Assembly (NCBI GenBank): GCA_948146395.1
Contig: OX411543.1
Coordinates: forward strand, 36,165,058 to 36,229,057
Direction: 5' to 3'
From: Fragum whitleyi
Lineage: Eukaryota; Mollusca; Bivalvia; Cardiida; Cardiidae
DNA: 64,000 bases
The position numbers were made by a program, and so were the translations under genes. Positions 30,736-42,500 of the stretch are shown here, one piece after another; within the stretch, counting starts at the first letter, position 1; every line of letters begins with the position of its first letter. Below the pieces are notes generated by a model. The model was not told the DNA's origin, ran no database searches, and saw nothing but the letters and a program-made list of their open reading frames with translations.

Positions 30736-31134
30736 ATCAAATGTGTTACTTTTGTTAGATTTTTTTAAGGATGCCGTTTTACATGTACATGGATTGTATT
30801 TAATAGAAATTAAAATGTCTTTTTCATTTGAAAAGTATAATGTGTTGATATTTTGGCTATTAGAATTATTACAAAACAAGTGTATTTTAATCTGCTCCAA
30901 ATTTATATGAAAGCGGCAGCAGATGATATGTACTACTCTACTTTGCTAGGGATAAATTTGAAGCCCATGTATTTTCCTCGATAAATTTCATTCTTACTTA
31001 AACAAGCTATATTTTTCATAAATGTATTATTTTTCATGTACAGAGTATCATCATTATTTCATCAAGAGCACAGCATGGGCATGCTGCAGATGCTGGATTA
31101 TGAAAAATAATCCAAGTTAAGAATGGGGCATAAT

Positions 31135-31366
31135 TCTTAACACTTTCCTTTTTTTCAAAATTTTGGACCTGTCCAAATTCAAAGGTTTTGCAGACGAAAA
31201 TGAAAAGTGGATCCAATTTGAAAAATAACCATTCAGTAGGGTATAAAATAGTGTGGAAAAAGAAGAAATTGCTTGTTAGAAGCAATTTCTTCTTTTTTAA
31301 CAATGTTTTCTCAATCCTTAAATCACAGCCTCGTAAAAAGCAGGGATTAAACAGCAAAGGGTTAAA
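31135..31366. mobile_element. Hairpin element, family E, copy 2
   Basis: Nearly identical in order and length to 11308-11535: TTTTGGACCTGTCCAAATTC, GGTTTTGCAGACGAAAAT, the AAGAAATTGCTTGTTAG stem and GGGATTAAACAGCAAAGGG. The two predicted open frames on opposite strands come from its symmetry. Confidence 0.8.
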
Positions 31367-31694
31367 TAAATGCTTCCTTATGTCCCTTTATAGTCTAAGA
31401 GTTCCTGTGATGAACAACCTTACTAAATTTGATAAATATATCTTTAATAAGAACAGAGATATGACTAAGGTTAAAGTATACTATGCTTATGCCAACATAA
31501 ACAAATGCACTTGCGCTTATGACGTCAAAGTGTCGCAAAAATCTCATTTCATGCTCACTTATTTGTGTGAAGCGTAACTCTTGTCACCTTATGGCACATC
31601 ATGTCTGATTGACTTGAATCTTGGCAGTTATGTTCCTCATATGATTGTGTAATGCAATGCACAAGAACCGAACTCTACCTACCTTTATTTTTCA

Positions 31695-32510
31695 GTTTTT
31701 AGCTCCACTGGCTGAAAGCTACTAGGGCTATTGTCATGGCCTTGTGTCCGTAGTGGGTCCGTCCGTGCGTGCGTCGGGTTGTAAACTTTACTTTAAAAAT
31801 CTTCTCCTCAGAAACTACTGGATGGATTTCAACCAAACATCACAGGAATGATCCTTGGGTGACCCTCTTTCAAAGTTGTTCAAGAAATTTTGATCCAATG
31901 AAAAACATGGATTTAATGGGCGTGGCTAATTTCCAAATATGGTAAGTTAAAGTAAGTTAAGGTAAATATCTGAGTTTTCTCAGATTCTAATCAATGGATA
32001 CCAATTAAATTTTACATGAATGATCCTTGGGTGACCCTTCATCAGTCTACAAAAAAAGCATTGTGATCGGATGGAAAATATGCATTTTATGGGCCGAGGT
32101 CATTTCTCTATATGTTATATAGTGGAAACTTTGAAAATCATTTTCTCAGAATGTAATGGATGGATATCAACCAAATTTCACTGGAATGATCCTTGAGTGA
32201 CCTTTTTATAGTCTACAAAAATCATTGTGATCGGATGGAATATATGCATTTTATGGGCGGACGTCATTTCTCTATATGTTATATAGTGGAAACTTTCAAA
32301 ATCATTTCTCAGAATGTAAGTTATGGATATCAATCAAACATTTTGTGTATGATCTTTGGGTGACCCATTATCATACAGCCAAAAATTATTTAGATTTGAT
32401 GAAAAATATGTCTTTAAAGAGCGGAGGTCATTACTCTATCTGTTAATATAGTTGAAACTTTGAAAATCATTTTCAACATCAGTAGAACCCCAAATATCTA
32501 AAAATCTAGT
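31695..32510 (+). repeat. Long dispersed repeat, period about 170
   Basis: It starts TTTTTAGCTCCACTGGCTG. Units share AATGATCCTTGGGTGACC, CATTGTGATCGGATGG, ATGCATTTTATGGGC and TTTCTCTATATGTTATATAG, repeated four times with drift. Confidence 0.65.
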
Positions 32511-32714
32511 CAAAACATTTATTTGCTTTTACAAGAATTTCAAGCCTTTGGAGCAACTCAAGCAATTCATGGCTTTCTAGTTTCCCTTTCTTACTTTTTC
32601 ATACTTGGACATCCTGCAGTGTAATGGGCATATCTCATGATGATTTGCAGCCTGGTTATAGATAATTTGCTTCAGAAAATGGTTACTTAAAAACATCTTA
32701 GTGTCCATATTTAT

Positions 32715-32990
32715 ACCCCCCACCTATGAAGTAGAGGAGGGTATATTGTTTTCACCATGTCCATCCATCAGTCTGTCCATCTGTAGACTTTTTTGTTTCT
32801 GGATTTTAACTCAAGAACCAAGTGACCTAGAATCATGAAACTTCATACAAATGATGCCGAGGAAGTGTCCTATTGTTTTTGGTTCACATCAAAGGTTAAG
32901 GTCACAGTCAGCCTTTGTTCAATTTTCGTTTCTGGACTCATTATTTGTTACAAACACACTTATTCATACAGTGTGATTAGGTTTTTATTA
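32715..32990 (+). repeat. Dispersed repeat (ATACCCCCCACC ... )
   Basis: TTATACCCCCCACCTATGAA is followed by GAGGAGGGTATATTG, a short inverted start, then CCATCCATCAGTCTGTCC and CAAGAACCAAGTGACC. Related starts occur at 15888, 38452 and 47230. Confidence 0.55.
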
Positions 32991-32991
32991 G

Positions 32992-34680
32992 CTCACCTGA
33001 GCACAACATGCTCAAGTGAGCTATTGTGATCACCTTTTGTCCGGTGTCCGTGCGTCGTGCGTCGTCCGGCGTCCGTCAACAATTTCTTTAAACGACATCT
33101 CCTCCCAAACTACTAGGCCAATTTTAACCAAACTTGGCAGAAATGTTCCTTAGGTGGTCCCCTTTAAGAATTGCTAAAAGAATTGAAATCGGTGAAACAC
33201 TCTGGTTTCTATGGCAACCAAAGTTAAAAATTTAAGAAAATCTTTAAAATTCTTCTTCTTCTGAACCAGCAGCCCTACAGCCTTGAAATTTGGTATGGAT
33301 GATCAGCTCATAGACCTTAATAAAAATAGCTGAAATCATATCTGTTGGGCCACCAGGTGCGGAGCATCAGGGGGGAGGGGGTAGTACTTTGGGTAAATTT
33401 TGTAATCTTTAACCTTCTTCTTCTTCTGATCATGAAGGCCTACAGCCTTAAAATTTTGCATGTATCATCACCTCATAGACCTTAATAAAAATAGCTAAAA
33501 TCATATCTGTAGGGCCACCAGGTGCGGAGCGCCAGGGGGGAGGGGGTAGTACTTTGATGAAAATTTTGTAATCTTTAACCTTTTTCTTCTTCTAAACCAG
33601 GAGACCTACAGATTTGAATATTGGCATGGATGATCAGCATATGGACCTTTATTAAAATACCTAAAATCACGACTGTAGATTCACCAGGTGCATAGCACCA
33701 GGGGGGAGAGGGTAGTACTTTTGTGAAAATTTTGTAATCTTTAACCTTCTTCTTCTTCTGAACCACAAGCCCTACAGACTTGAAAATTGGTATGGAGGAT
33801 CAGCTCATAGACCTTAATATAAATAGCTAAAATCATGACTGTAAAGCCACCAGGTGCGGAGCACCAGGGGGAAGGGGGGAGTACTTTTGTGAAAATTTTG
33901 TAACTTTAATCTTCATCTGCTAATTAACCAGGAGCCCTACAGACTTCAATATTGGCATGGATGATAAGCATAATTATGGATCTAAAATAAAATAGCTAAA
34001 ATCATGAATGTATGGCCACCAGATGCGGAGCATTAGGGGGCAGGGGGTAGTACTTTGGATCAATTTTGAAATCTTTAACCTTATTCTTCTCCTGGATTAG
34101 GAACCCTACAGACTTGAAAATTGTCATGGGTGATCAATATATTGACATTAATAAAAGCTAAAATCATGACTGTAGGGTCACAAGGTGCTGAGTGTCTTGG
34201 GGAGAGGGTAGTACTTTGGATCATTTTTGAAATCTTTAAACTTCTTCTAATGAGCCAGGAGTCCTACAGACTTGAAAATTGGTGTGGATGATCAGCATAT
34301 GGACATATATTGAATTAGCTAAAATCATGACTGTAGATTCACCAGGTGCAGAGCATCTTGGGGGAGGGGGGAGTGCTTTGTTGAGAATTTTGAATCCCTA
34401 CAGCCTTTATATTTGACATGGATTGAACAACTCATTAAAGAAAACTTTAAAAGTCTCAGACTCAGCCTGTATATCTGGCATAGATTAGCTGATCACAGAC
34501 CTTTTATGGAAAAAGCTTAAATAAATAATGTCCAGGGGAGGAGCAGGGGGGTGGGTGGGGGGCATGATTATTTCAAATGTTATCTGAATAAGTGAAAATC
34601 TCTTTTTCTGTGGTTGCATGGACATACCTAGGTAATGAAGCTTTTTTCTCAGGTGAGCGACCCAGGGCCAACAGCCCTCT
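32992..34680 (+). repeat. AGCTCACCTGAGC repeat with seven 165-bp internal units
   Basis: The ends are TTAGCTCACCTGAGCACAA (32992) and CTCAGGTGAGCGACCC (about 34652), partly inverted. Inside, the unit bearing ACCAGGTGCGGAGC plus a G-rich run and GTAGTACTTT recurs near 33352, 33519, 33683, 33848, 34017, 34181 and 34339, a spacing of 158-169 bases. No coding frame. Confidence 0.75.
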
Positions 34681-34760
34681 TGTTTTCATACCTCTCTCTT
34701 CATCTCTTAAAATGGGTAATGCTAGCATTCTAAGCTGGTAATGTGAATGGCTGTCAGATA

Positions 34761-35001
34761 TTAGCCTGTGCGTGACTTTTCCAACAATTTGAAATTTAAA
34801 TGAGGTGCAAACATTGAGAGGCGTAGATAGCCACAAACTGTAAATATAAAGTTACCTGATGGTCTACAGATCCTTTTAGACATTTTCTATCTACTAAGCG
34901 CATAGTGAAGACTCTGGTCAGACTGTGCAGATGCACAGGCTGGTCAGAGTATTTGCTTCGCGCCTATTTGAAATTGTTGGAAATCTCACACACAGGCTCA
35001 T
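34761..35001. mobile_element. Family A short TIR element, copy 4
   Basis: Begins TTAGCCTGTGCGTGACTTTT and ends AAATCTCACACACAGGCTCA. The interior includes ACTGTGCAGATGCACAGGC. This is among the best preserved copies. Confidence 0.8.
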
Positions 35002-35038
35002 AATGGATTGTTGAGTTCAATCCCTGGCTCAGACCATT

Positions 35039-35507
35039 TTTAGTTTGGCTGTTTTCGGAGAAAACCCGAGGTATTGCTATAGCCTCCGAAAGCTTTGACA
35101 TTTTGTTATATCTCTGGTTCTACTGAAGGCATTCACTTGAAACTTGGCACACATGTTCACCATCAAAAGAGAAGCCTATACTATCAAGGGGAATAACTCT
35201 AGATGAATTTTGTGCAAATTATGCCCCTTTTTCGACTTAGATTTTTTCCATCCAGCACTCGACAGCCGAGTGTAGGCACCCGTAGGCGGTGCTCTTATTA
35301 TCCAAAATTTTACTGGAGTGATCAAGATGTGTGTCACTTATCTCCCGCTAATGGAAAATAAGAATCCCCTTTTTCGACTTAGATTTTTTCCATCCAGCAC
35401 TCGACAGCCGAGCGTAGGCACCCGTAGGCGGTGCTCTTATTATCCAAAATTTTACTGGAGTGATCAAGATGTGTGTCACTTATCTCCCGCTAATGGAAAA
35501 TAAGAAT
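35039..35507 (+). repeat. Dispersed repeat with 142-bp tandem duplication
   Basis: The dispersed repeat starts TTTGGCTGTTTTCGGAG and includes CACTCGACAGCCGAG. From 35224 a 142-base block (CCCCTTTTTCGACTTAG to GGAAAATAAGAAT) is repeated head to tail at 35366-35507 with one visible difference (GTGTAGG versus GCGTAGG). Confidence 0.9.
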
Positions 35508-35761
35508 CATGGGGCTAGGATGGAATATTGTAGATCCATTTGTATGCGAAATGACTGATAGCCATAAATAGGTCTACAAGCTGCCGCTATTTACTAATAT
35601 ACTTTAAAAAGTTGTGTCTAACACTGTACAAACTCATTAATTCCCTTTATTCATACTTTTTCAGGCATTAGAATAAGGCGTCAAGTCTCAATGATAGATA
35701 TGAAAGTTCAATATTGAATCATAAACCCTTTCCTGCACAGTGTCTGAATGGTACATTTGAA

Positions 35762-35972
35762 AGTGTGTGTGTGACATTTCCAACATTAACCAACCTTGAC
35801 TGCCATGTAGTATAATATGAAGTTTGCCAGATTGTCTTAGGGCACTTTTAGACCTTATCTTTCTCAAAAGCGCAAAGTGAAGACCCTGGTCAGACTGTGC
35901 TGATGCAGAGGCTGGCTAGATCCTTTGCTTGGCGCACATTTGAAATAGCAGAAAATGTCACACACAGGCTCA
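35762..35972. mobile_element. Family A short TIR element, copy 5
   Basis: Left end GTGTGTGTGACATTTCCAAC, right end AATGTCACACACAGGCTCA. The interior words GACCTTATCTTTCTC and CAGACTGTGCTGATGC match the other copies. Confidence 0.7.
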
Positions 35973-36207
35973 TTTCTTTTATTGAAATTTCATACTTGAG
36001 AAAATGTGAAAAATGAAGAGACTTTCTAGCACAATTTGACAAATGGCATCTAAAACTTTTTACAGGCATATGCAACTACTTTCAAAGAGTTTGTCTAAAA
36101 TTTTGCTAAAAGCAATGGGTTAAAAATGAAGAAAAAATAAATGTAAGAAAAGATTATCAAATGGGTTTCTAATTTTCTCTTATTTACTTATGTTTTTTTC
36201 CCCCAAC

Positions 36208-36570
36208 TTAAAGTGATCCAAGTGTGTTATGAAATTTAGTAGAATTCTTTCTCCTTCCTTTGTCCCTAGCTTTTTTCTGTGGAACCTTGGACAATATATC
36301 TAAATGAGTCAATAATCCCCAATGATCACTACAAAATTTACCACATTTCAACCTTTCAAATCCAATCAGTTCAAAATACACCGGTTCTACCGTCACTGGT
36401 CTAGAGTACCTGATGTACAGTCTGTCAAAACGTTTTCTGGGACGTCTATCACCGCCGCTACTACTGAACACTAAATTGTCATTGTATTGCATATCCCAAG
36501 TGTATTGGGCATCTTCTCTCCTTCCCGTGATTTCCCAAATATCGTAGATATCTACTGTGACTTCTGGAAC
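36208..36570 (-). CDS. TDP2: TDP2 terminal exon
   Basis: Minus acceptor CATTTTACAG|GTTCC at 36570, phase 0; TGA-type end at 36208. It encodes VDIYDIWEITGRREDAQYTW, KRFDRLYIR and CSDHWGLLTHLDIL, the last catalytic His motif, followed by a basic tail. Confidence 0.94.
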   Translation of the reverse strand, partial: VPEVTVDIYDIWEITGRREDAQYTWDMQYNDNLVFSSSGGDRRPRKRFDRLYIRYSRPVTVEPVYFELIGFERLKCGKFCSDHWGLLTHLDILSKVPQKKARDKGRRKNSTKFHNTLGSL

Positions 36571-39500
36571 CTGTAAAATGGTATGGAAAATGTCATGTGA
36601 ACTGCTGCAAGAAGCCCTGTAAAATATCTGTTTGGGTTAGAAACCTCTTGGACAAAGGATACCATTGCAACAAAATTGTTTTGACTGGTTTCCTCATAAT
36701 GCAAAATTGTATAGGCTTAATGAATAGATAAGCTTTCTGATTTATGATGTAATTTAATTTGTGTCCATCAATATATGTGCATTCTGATTGGCTGAAAAGT
36801 TAGGTTTTGAGCCTCAATGGAAACAGTTTTGAGTATTCAGCTATTTTTTTAACTTCAACACAAAGTAGTCTATTAGAAATCTGTTTCCTTTCTTGATAAA
36901 TCTTAACAGTTAAGCTTTATGATATTCAATATAAGAAATGGAGAAAGTAGAGGAATGAAGAGAAGAATGAATTGAACTGTGTTCGATTCCTTCGGAACGG
37001 AATGTTCTACACCGATAAAACATACGATTTTGCCGGATATAGCCGCGATTTGAGGGCAGAAAAATCTAAACGATAAAGTTAAATAAAATATACAGAATCG
37101 CGTAGAGGAGCTCTCCTTCTAGGTGTACGGTTAATTAGTATGTCTGTGAAAATTCATATTAAAGAGAAAATCACGTCCGAATGTGTATATTTCTCATGTA
37201 AGCAAGACATTGAACATGTGACGTCACATCAACGTTGCCATGCAATCACGTGCAAATTGACGCGCTTTCAAGAAACAATCCTACAATTTCCGTATTTCAT
37301 GTCATTTTTGCATTAGAGGTATAGGGTAGCCGTTTTTTATTTTATTTTTCGTCTATTGTTTATAAATCTCTGGTTTATTGAACACAAAAAACTATATTTT
37401 CTTTCGTAGCCCCAACACTCGCGAAAATACTTTTTTTGTTCTCTCAATTTAACCTAAAACCTTTCGATCTTTCACTGAAAAAAGAGATAAAATAACCCCT
37501 GTATCGTTTTTCTTTTGCGTTTCACCTTTGTTCGCAAACAGTTATAAGTACAGTTGTAAGTAAGATCAACCGTAATTGGTACATTTAAGGTAGTGGACGC
37601 GTAAATGTTCCGCAACGTTTTGGAAGTAGGCCCTAATGAATTTTAATAGTGTAAACCGAGAATTCCTAATGATTTTCATTCGGAAACCTCGGTTAACATC
37701 TTACAGATCATGAGTTCCGAAATGTTGCGAAACTATTACGGTTCCACTACCTTAATTCATCTTCTCTTCATTCCTCGTCAGCGAAACCCTTGAGGTGTCG
37801 CCTACCTAGTATTTGTTGATTTCCAGTTTAGCATATTCATATATTGTGATTAGGTTTCTAGTTTCATACCTCCATAGATTCTACAAATTCTCTCTTCATC
37901 TCTATATTGAATAATCATAAATATGGTGAGAATGAACAGACCTCATAGTCTCGCAGATTGAGATCTCCACCAAATATCACAGTATGGTCGGGCTCTACTT
38001 CTTTCATCAGATTGAAGGCTTTTTTCAGCTGCTTCTTTCTTGTTGATGATTGGTCTAACATACTCTCAAGATGACTAGTCATGAAGCAAAACTTTTCTCC
38101 CTTAATGGTGCACTGTAATAAAATGTAGGACTCTTTCAACAGTTTACAGTAAACTCTAACAGTTGAAAAGTGCTCAAGGGACTGGAAAAATGCATCGTTT
38201 TATATCAGTATTCATATAACTGATGACTTTTCTTATAAAGAGAGTCCCTAGGGACTATGAAATCAAATTTTTTATAATCTATATATTGCATATGTGTATT
38301 TTTTAAAGAGTTATTAAGGAGTTACTGCAGCATGTATGTAAGGTGCCAACTTTACACAGCCACAGGATAGCCACATAGTACATTAAGAAAATCATCTGAA
38401 ATATTAAGTCAATAATGTCCAATAACATGAACAAGGGATAAATCATTTTTATGCCCCTGCAGCGAATGAGGGCATATTGTTTTACCATTGTCCGCCTGTC
38501 TGTCTATCACCAAAAAAATTAAAAATTGCCCATCTTTTCAAGCCTATTCAGATTACAAATCTCACGTTTAGCATGGTGATAGATCTCAATGATACACATT
38601 TGCTGATACCAAAATCAGTGCCATGTGATAAGGTCAAGGTCATCTGTCAAAATCAAATAACTCAAGAACTTTTCCTAAAAACTTAACTTTGCCAATATTT
38701 TCAAGCCTATTCAAGATACAAGTCTTATATTTCCCATGGTGATATATCTCAATTATACGCATCTGCTGATTCCAAACAAGTGTCATGTGGCAAGTTCAAG
38801 GTCAAATAACTCAAAAACCTAAGCATAAAGCTTAACATTGCCAAAATCTTACAGCCTATTTAAGGTACAAGCCTAATGTTTGGCATGAAGATAGATATTA
38901 ATAATGTGCATCTCTAGATTTTTAATTGTAAATTACTGAATATATTCATAGAAACAAAACTTTAACGAAAGAATTCTCTTACGTAATTAACTGCCAAGAA
39001 TGAAAGAATAATCATTATACTTAGACAATGGGTTTATTAAAACATAACCGCAGTGTTTGACAACATGTAGAAACAATGTTTTGTTAGACCATTAAAAATT
39101 CGTAGAATACCTTCCTCCGATTTTCAAGATTAATAATATTATTTGTAGCTGACACATAATCTTCTCTTCGACATTCTTTACAAAGCATTATTGCGCTTTG
39201 GATCTACACATTTGTTGACAGAAAAATGATCGCCTATTGCTTACGTAAACGAAAAGAAAAATCAAATCCTGCAAAAAATTTCGATGTTTTCAATCTTTTT
39301 GACATGACGTTTTTTAGCTCCTACTTTTGACGTTATGTCTTTACGCTTTTACACAGATGATCCCTATTTTCTTGTAGGTCCAAAAACACTTACCATAGCT
39401 AGAAGAATATTTCTCCCCATCATCGAGGGAATTTGAATGAGTTTGCATTTGTGTATGACTGCGAACTCTTTTTTCACCAATATTGCAGTGAAGTAATTAC

Positions 39501-42500
39501 TCTGGTTGGTAAGCAATAAATTGTAGTATGAACACGCATTTCCAGGAATAAAATGGTACATTGGCAATTCTTCAAGAATAATAATTTGAGAAACCATAAT
39601 TACTTCTTGGAGGATCACTACATCAGGATTGTCCCTGGAATAGATTTGACAAATATCTGCAAATATGAGATCTGACATACAAAAAGGGACCACTTTGAAA
39701 CTTTGTATTGTGACCCCGTCACATGAAAAGGTACGCTCTGGGTAATGCGTAAAGTGTTGACCCTTGTCAGTCTGAGCGGGCTGCGCAGACTGACTAGGGT
39801 TGAAGCTTTTTGCAATGTGCAAATTTCTGAATCTAGAATGATCGATCAACCGTCCAGTGAAAGAATTTTTAAAGTGCGACCTCTTGTTGATCTATGCTGA
39901 ACTTAATCTATTTTCAACTATTCATTATACAGAGTTCCCAGATGGTCCCTTTTCAAATGACAGGTCACATATTTGAAAAAGAGATTTGTTTAAGTACGAG
40001 TCAACCAAAGGTTGCATTTCAAAAATTCACTTGAAGATAGATTAATCATTTCGATTATGAAAATTAGGTAAGTACGAAAAGAAAAGATACGAACCTTGTC
40101 AGTCTCACCAGAATCGACACTTTACACACTACCTAGATTGTCCTATTTCGTGTGGTGGGTCACATATGTGATCCACTTTACAGATAGGCACCATCAATGT
40201 AGTGCTTAAAGTATCTACCATAGGTTAAATATGCAATAAGCTCAGATTGATTAGGGTCATAACATTTTTCACTTCTAGTGAATTTTTAAATCTAGAATGA
40301 CCATTCTACCTTTCTGTATGAAAAATTATTAAATTGTTACTTTGTCCAGTAACAGGTGGTTTAAATGGGAAAAATCTGGTTAAAGTGGCAAAACCTTCTC
40401 GGAATTTTAAGAATTCTCTAAATAAGATTAGTCCTGCCATGCCGGACTCCAATTATTCAAAGAATCGAAGAATCACAAACATGATTTGAAAAGGGTCTTC
40501 CAAGGAACTCTCCTGCCACGTTTAGTTTAGTCCCCTTTTGTTTAGGAGGCGAATGTTTAGGATGCGAATGTTTAGGAAGCCCAATGAATTTTCTTTAAAA
40601 AGTTGGTCCAAATTTACCCCATTGATAAAAAAAATCATTAGAAAGTCCCACGCACAAGTCCGATCATAAACGCATAGTAAAATCATATCTGTATGGTATG
40701 ACTCTCTTCTAATATACGAGAATAGCTTTGTGAATTAGTATGAATTTAAAAAGTTCACACAGGGTATATTTTGTTTTCCTTTTTTTGTCCTTGGCTCCTC
40801 ATCAGAAGTATTATTGCCTCCTTTTTTCGCACTGTTCTCCAAAAAAAGATGGATCCAAATATAACCAGGCGTGAAATTGGCCCAACAGTTTAGGAAGAGA
40901 ATATTCTTCGAAGAAAAATTACATGATTTCTCAATTTCTGATAAGCCCCGTTCTAAAAGAAAATGATTTGTTCAGAATCCAGGGACCCGTTTTACTTTAC
41001 ATCTTACGATCCTTTTTTTTTAGCTAAGTCAAATATTAAAGTAGCTTCTATAGTAGTAATCAAATATGGAATTCTACCATGCATCATCTCATTGGAATCG
41101 TTTTCTTAAGACGATTCAAATGAGATATTGCAAGGCAGAATCGAACAATGAATAAACACCGGGTACGATTTGTGATTATGACTTATGATTATTTTTTTCT
41201 GAAGAGGTTTAATAAAACGGGCCCCAGGATCATTCCTACATTTTACGTTTAAACATTTTGAGACGCACTTCAATTATTAAGTATACTCTTCAAAAAAGTT
41301 CTTTGACATTTGATCTATATGCAGAATTTAATTTCGACAGTATTATCTATATGTATTTGCAAATTCAATCAATGTAGGTGAAGTCAATGCATCTTCACAC
41401 TGTATCAAAACAAACTTACTTTTTTGGTAAAAAAAATGTAACAGAGACGTTGATTAAGGACATGACGTTGCACGTATCTCTTACCTCTCTTACCTCGTTC
41501 CATACTTTCTCACCAGAGATCATACTTAGACTGGAGACCAAAGTATTCGTTGACGTAGTAGTTAGAATGAAAAATCCGAAATATCGTTACGTCATTCGAC
41601 GTCCTGGACGAACGTTCTCAACAAGAGTCAGACTGATCTGGTTCTATACAAAACGTTGTGAGGCATGTAATAGCTGTGCCAGAGGAACAAGATAGTCTGT
41701 CCGGAAACAACAAAGTCATTTGCAACGGCTTGTCTTTTAGAGCCTGCTTTGTGGCGACCAAAAACTTTATGACGTTGTTCCTCCGTTCGCTTGACATGTT
41801 TTCATTACAGGTGTGACCTAGACGTTCAATTTCAAAAGCAATCAAGCATTGGCATTTCATCCACAACATAATGGAGAGCTACCGGGACTGTTCCGTTAAT
41901 CTGGAACTGCACGTGCTGAATGAGAATTCAGATTTTACGTTATTTGACGTTGACGTCTCTATCGAGAAACGTTGTCGAGTAATTTATTGCAATTAGATGT
42001 GATATTCTTACATTCTAAGTACTGTTTACAAATCAAAATTCATCGAAGTCGTTACATGAACTCAGAAAAATCGTACGTTTAATAAGTGTCAAAGAACTTT
42101 TTTTGAAGAGTATATTTTTCATGTATACGAAGTAGGCAAGTGGATTATTTGAAATTATGTTCACTTACTGAAGTATATTTTTACATAAACCAATGGTTTT
42201 CTCTTCAATTTTTTCTGGGTTTAATCCTTCGATGTTCCAGCTCAATAATCGGACTCTGTGAGGTTTTGGGTCCTGTCTTAATCTGAAAGTAATCTATGTT
42301 TTTACGTCTATGTTTGACAGAAAGACCATAACTACACCATAAAACTATTATCAAATTAACATTTTGTAATATGCGGATCTAGAAATTAGTGAAATCTTAT
42401 TTAAAGAAGGTAATACGCAAGATTTGAAATTCTCTTTATAGTCTGTTTTATGCCAACAAATGAACGTTTGCGATATGTTGCTATTTTCCAACATAGAGCG

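Larger units (their letters stand above)
27958..36207. other. Convergent intergenic region, AAGAB and TDP2 3' ends
   Basis: About 8 kb with no coding exon I can support. It must hold both 3' UTRs, but no poly(A) signal could be assigned. Contents are SINE copies (28070-28295, 30472-30735), long period-160-190 repeats (28645-29720, 31695-32510, 32992-34680), a family E hairpin (31135-31366), two family A elements and a 142-bp tandem duplication. Confidence 0.75.
36571..37941. other. TDP2 last intron
   Basis: It includes a repeat with TGACGTCA at 37219-37226 (37000-37480), a family B hairpin (37586-37755) and a family H hairpin (37785-37915). A TDP2 microexon may hide here but I could not identify it. 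Confidence 0.6.
39635..42168. other. TDP2 intron with several elements
   Basis: Holds two family G elements (39705-39955, 39961-40152), a family C hairpin (40981-41226) and a TIR element with TA target sites (41284-42112). No further exon is visible. Confidence 0.75.

Noticed and set aside
30665..30910. Plus-strand 81-codon frame
   Set aside because: It starts in the tail of a tRNA-derived SINE and has no splice or domain support.
31034..31577. Overlapping frames on both strands
   Set aside because: They come from the symmetric family E hairpin element.
41378..41869. Opposite-strand frames as a transposase
   Set aside because: Too short, overlapping on both strands, with no DDE/D pattern recognised.
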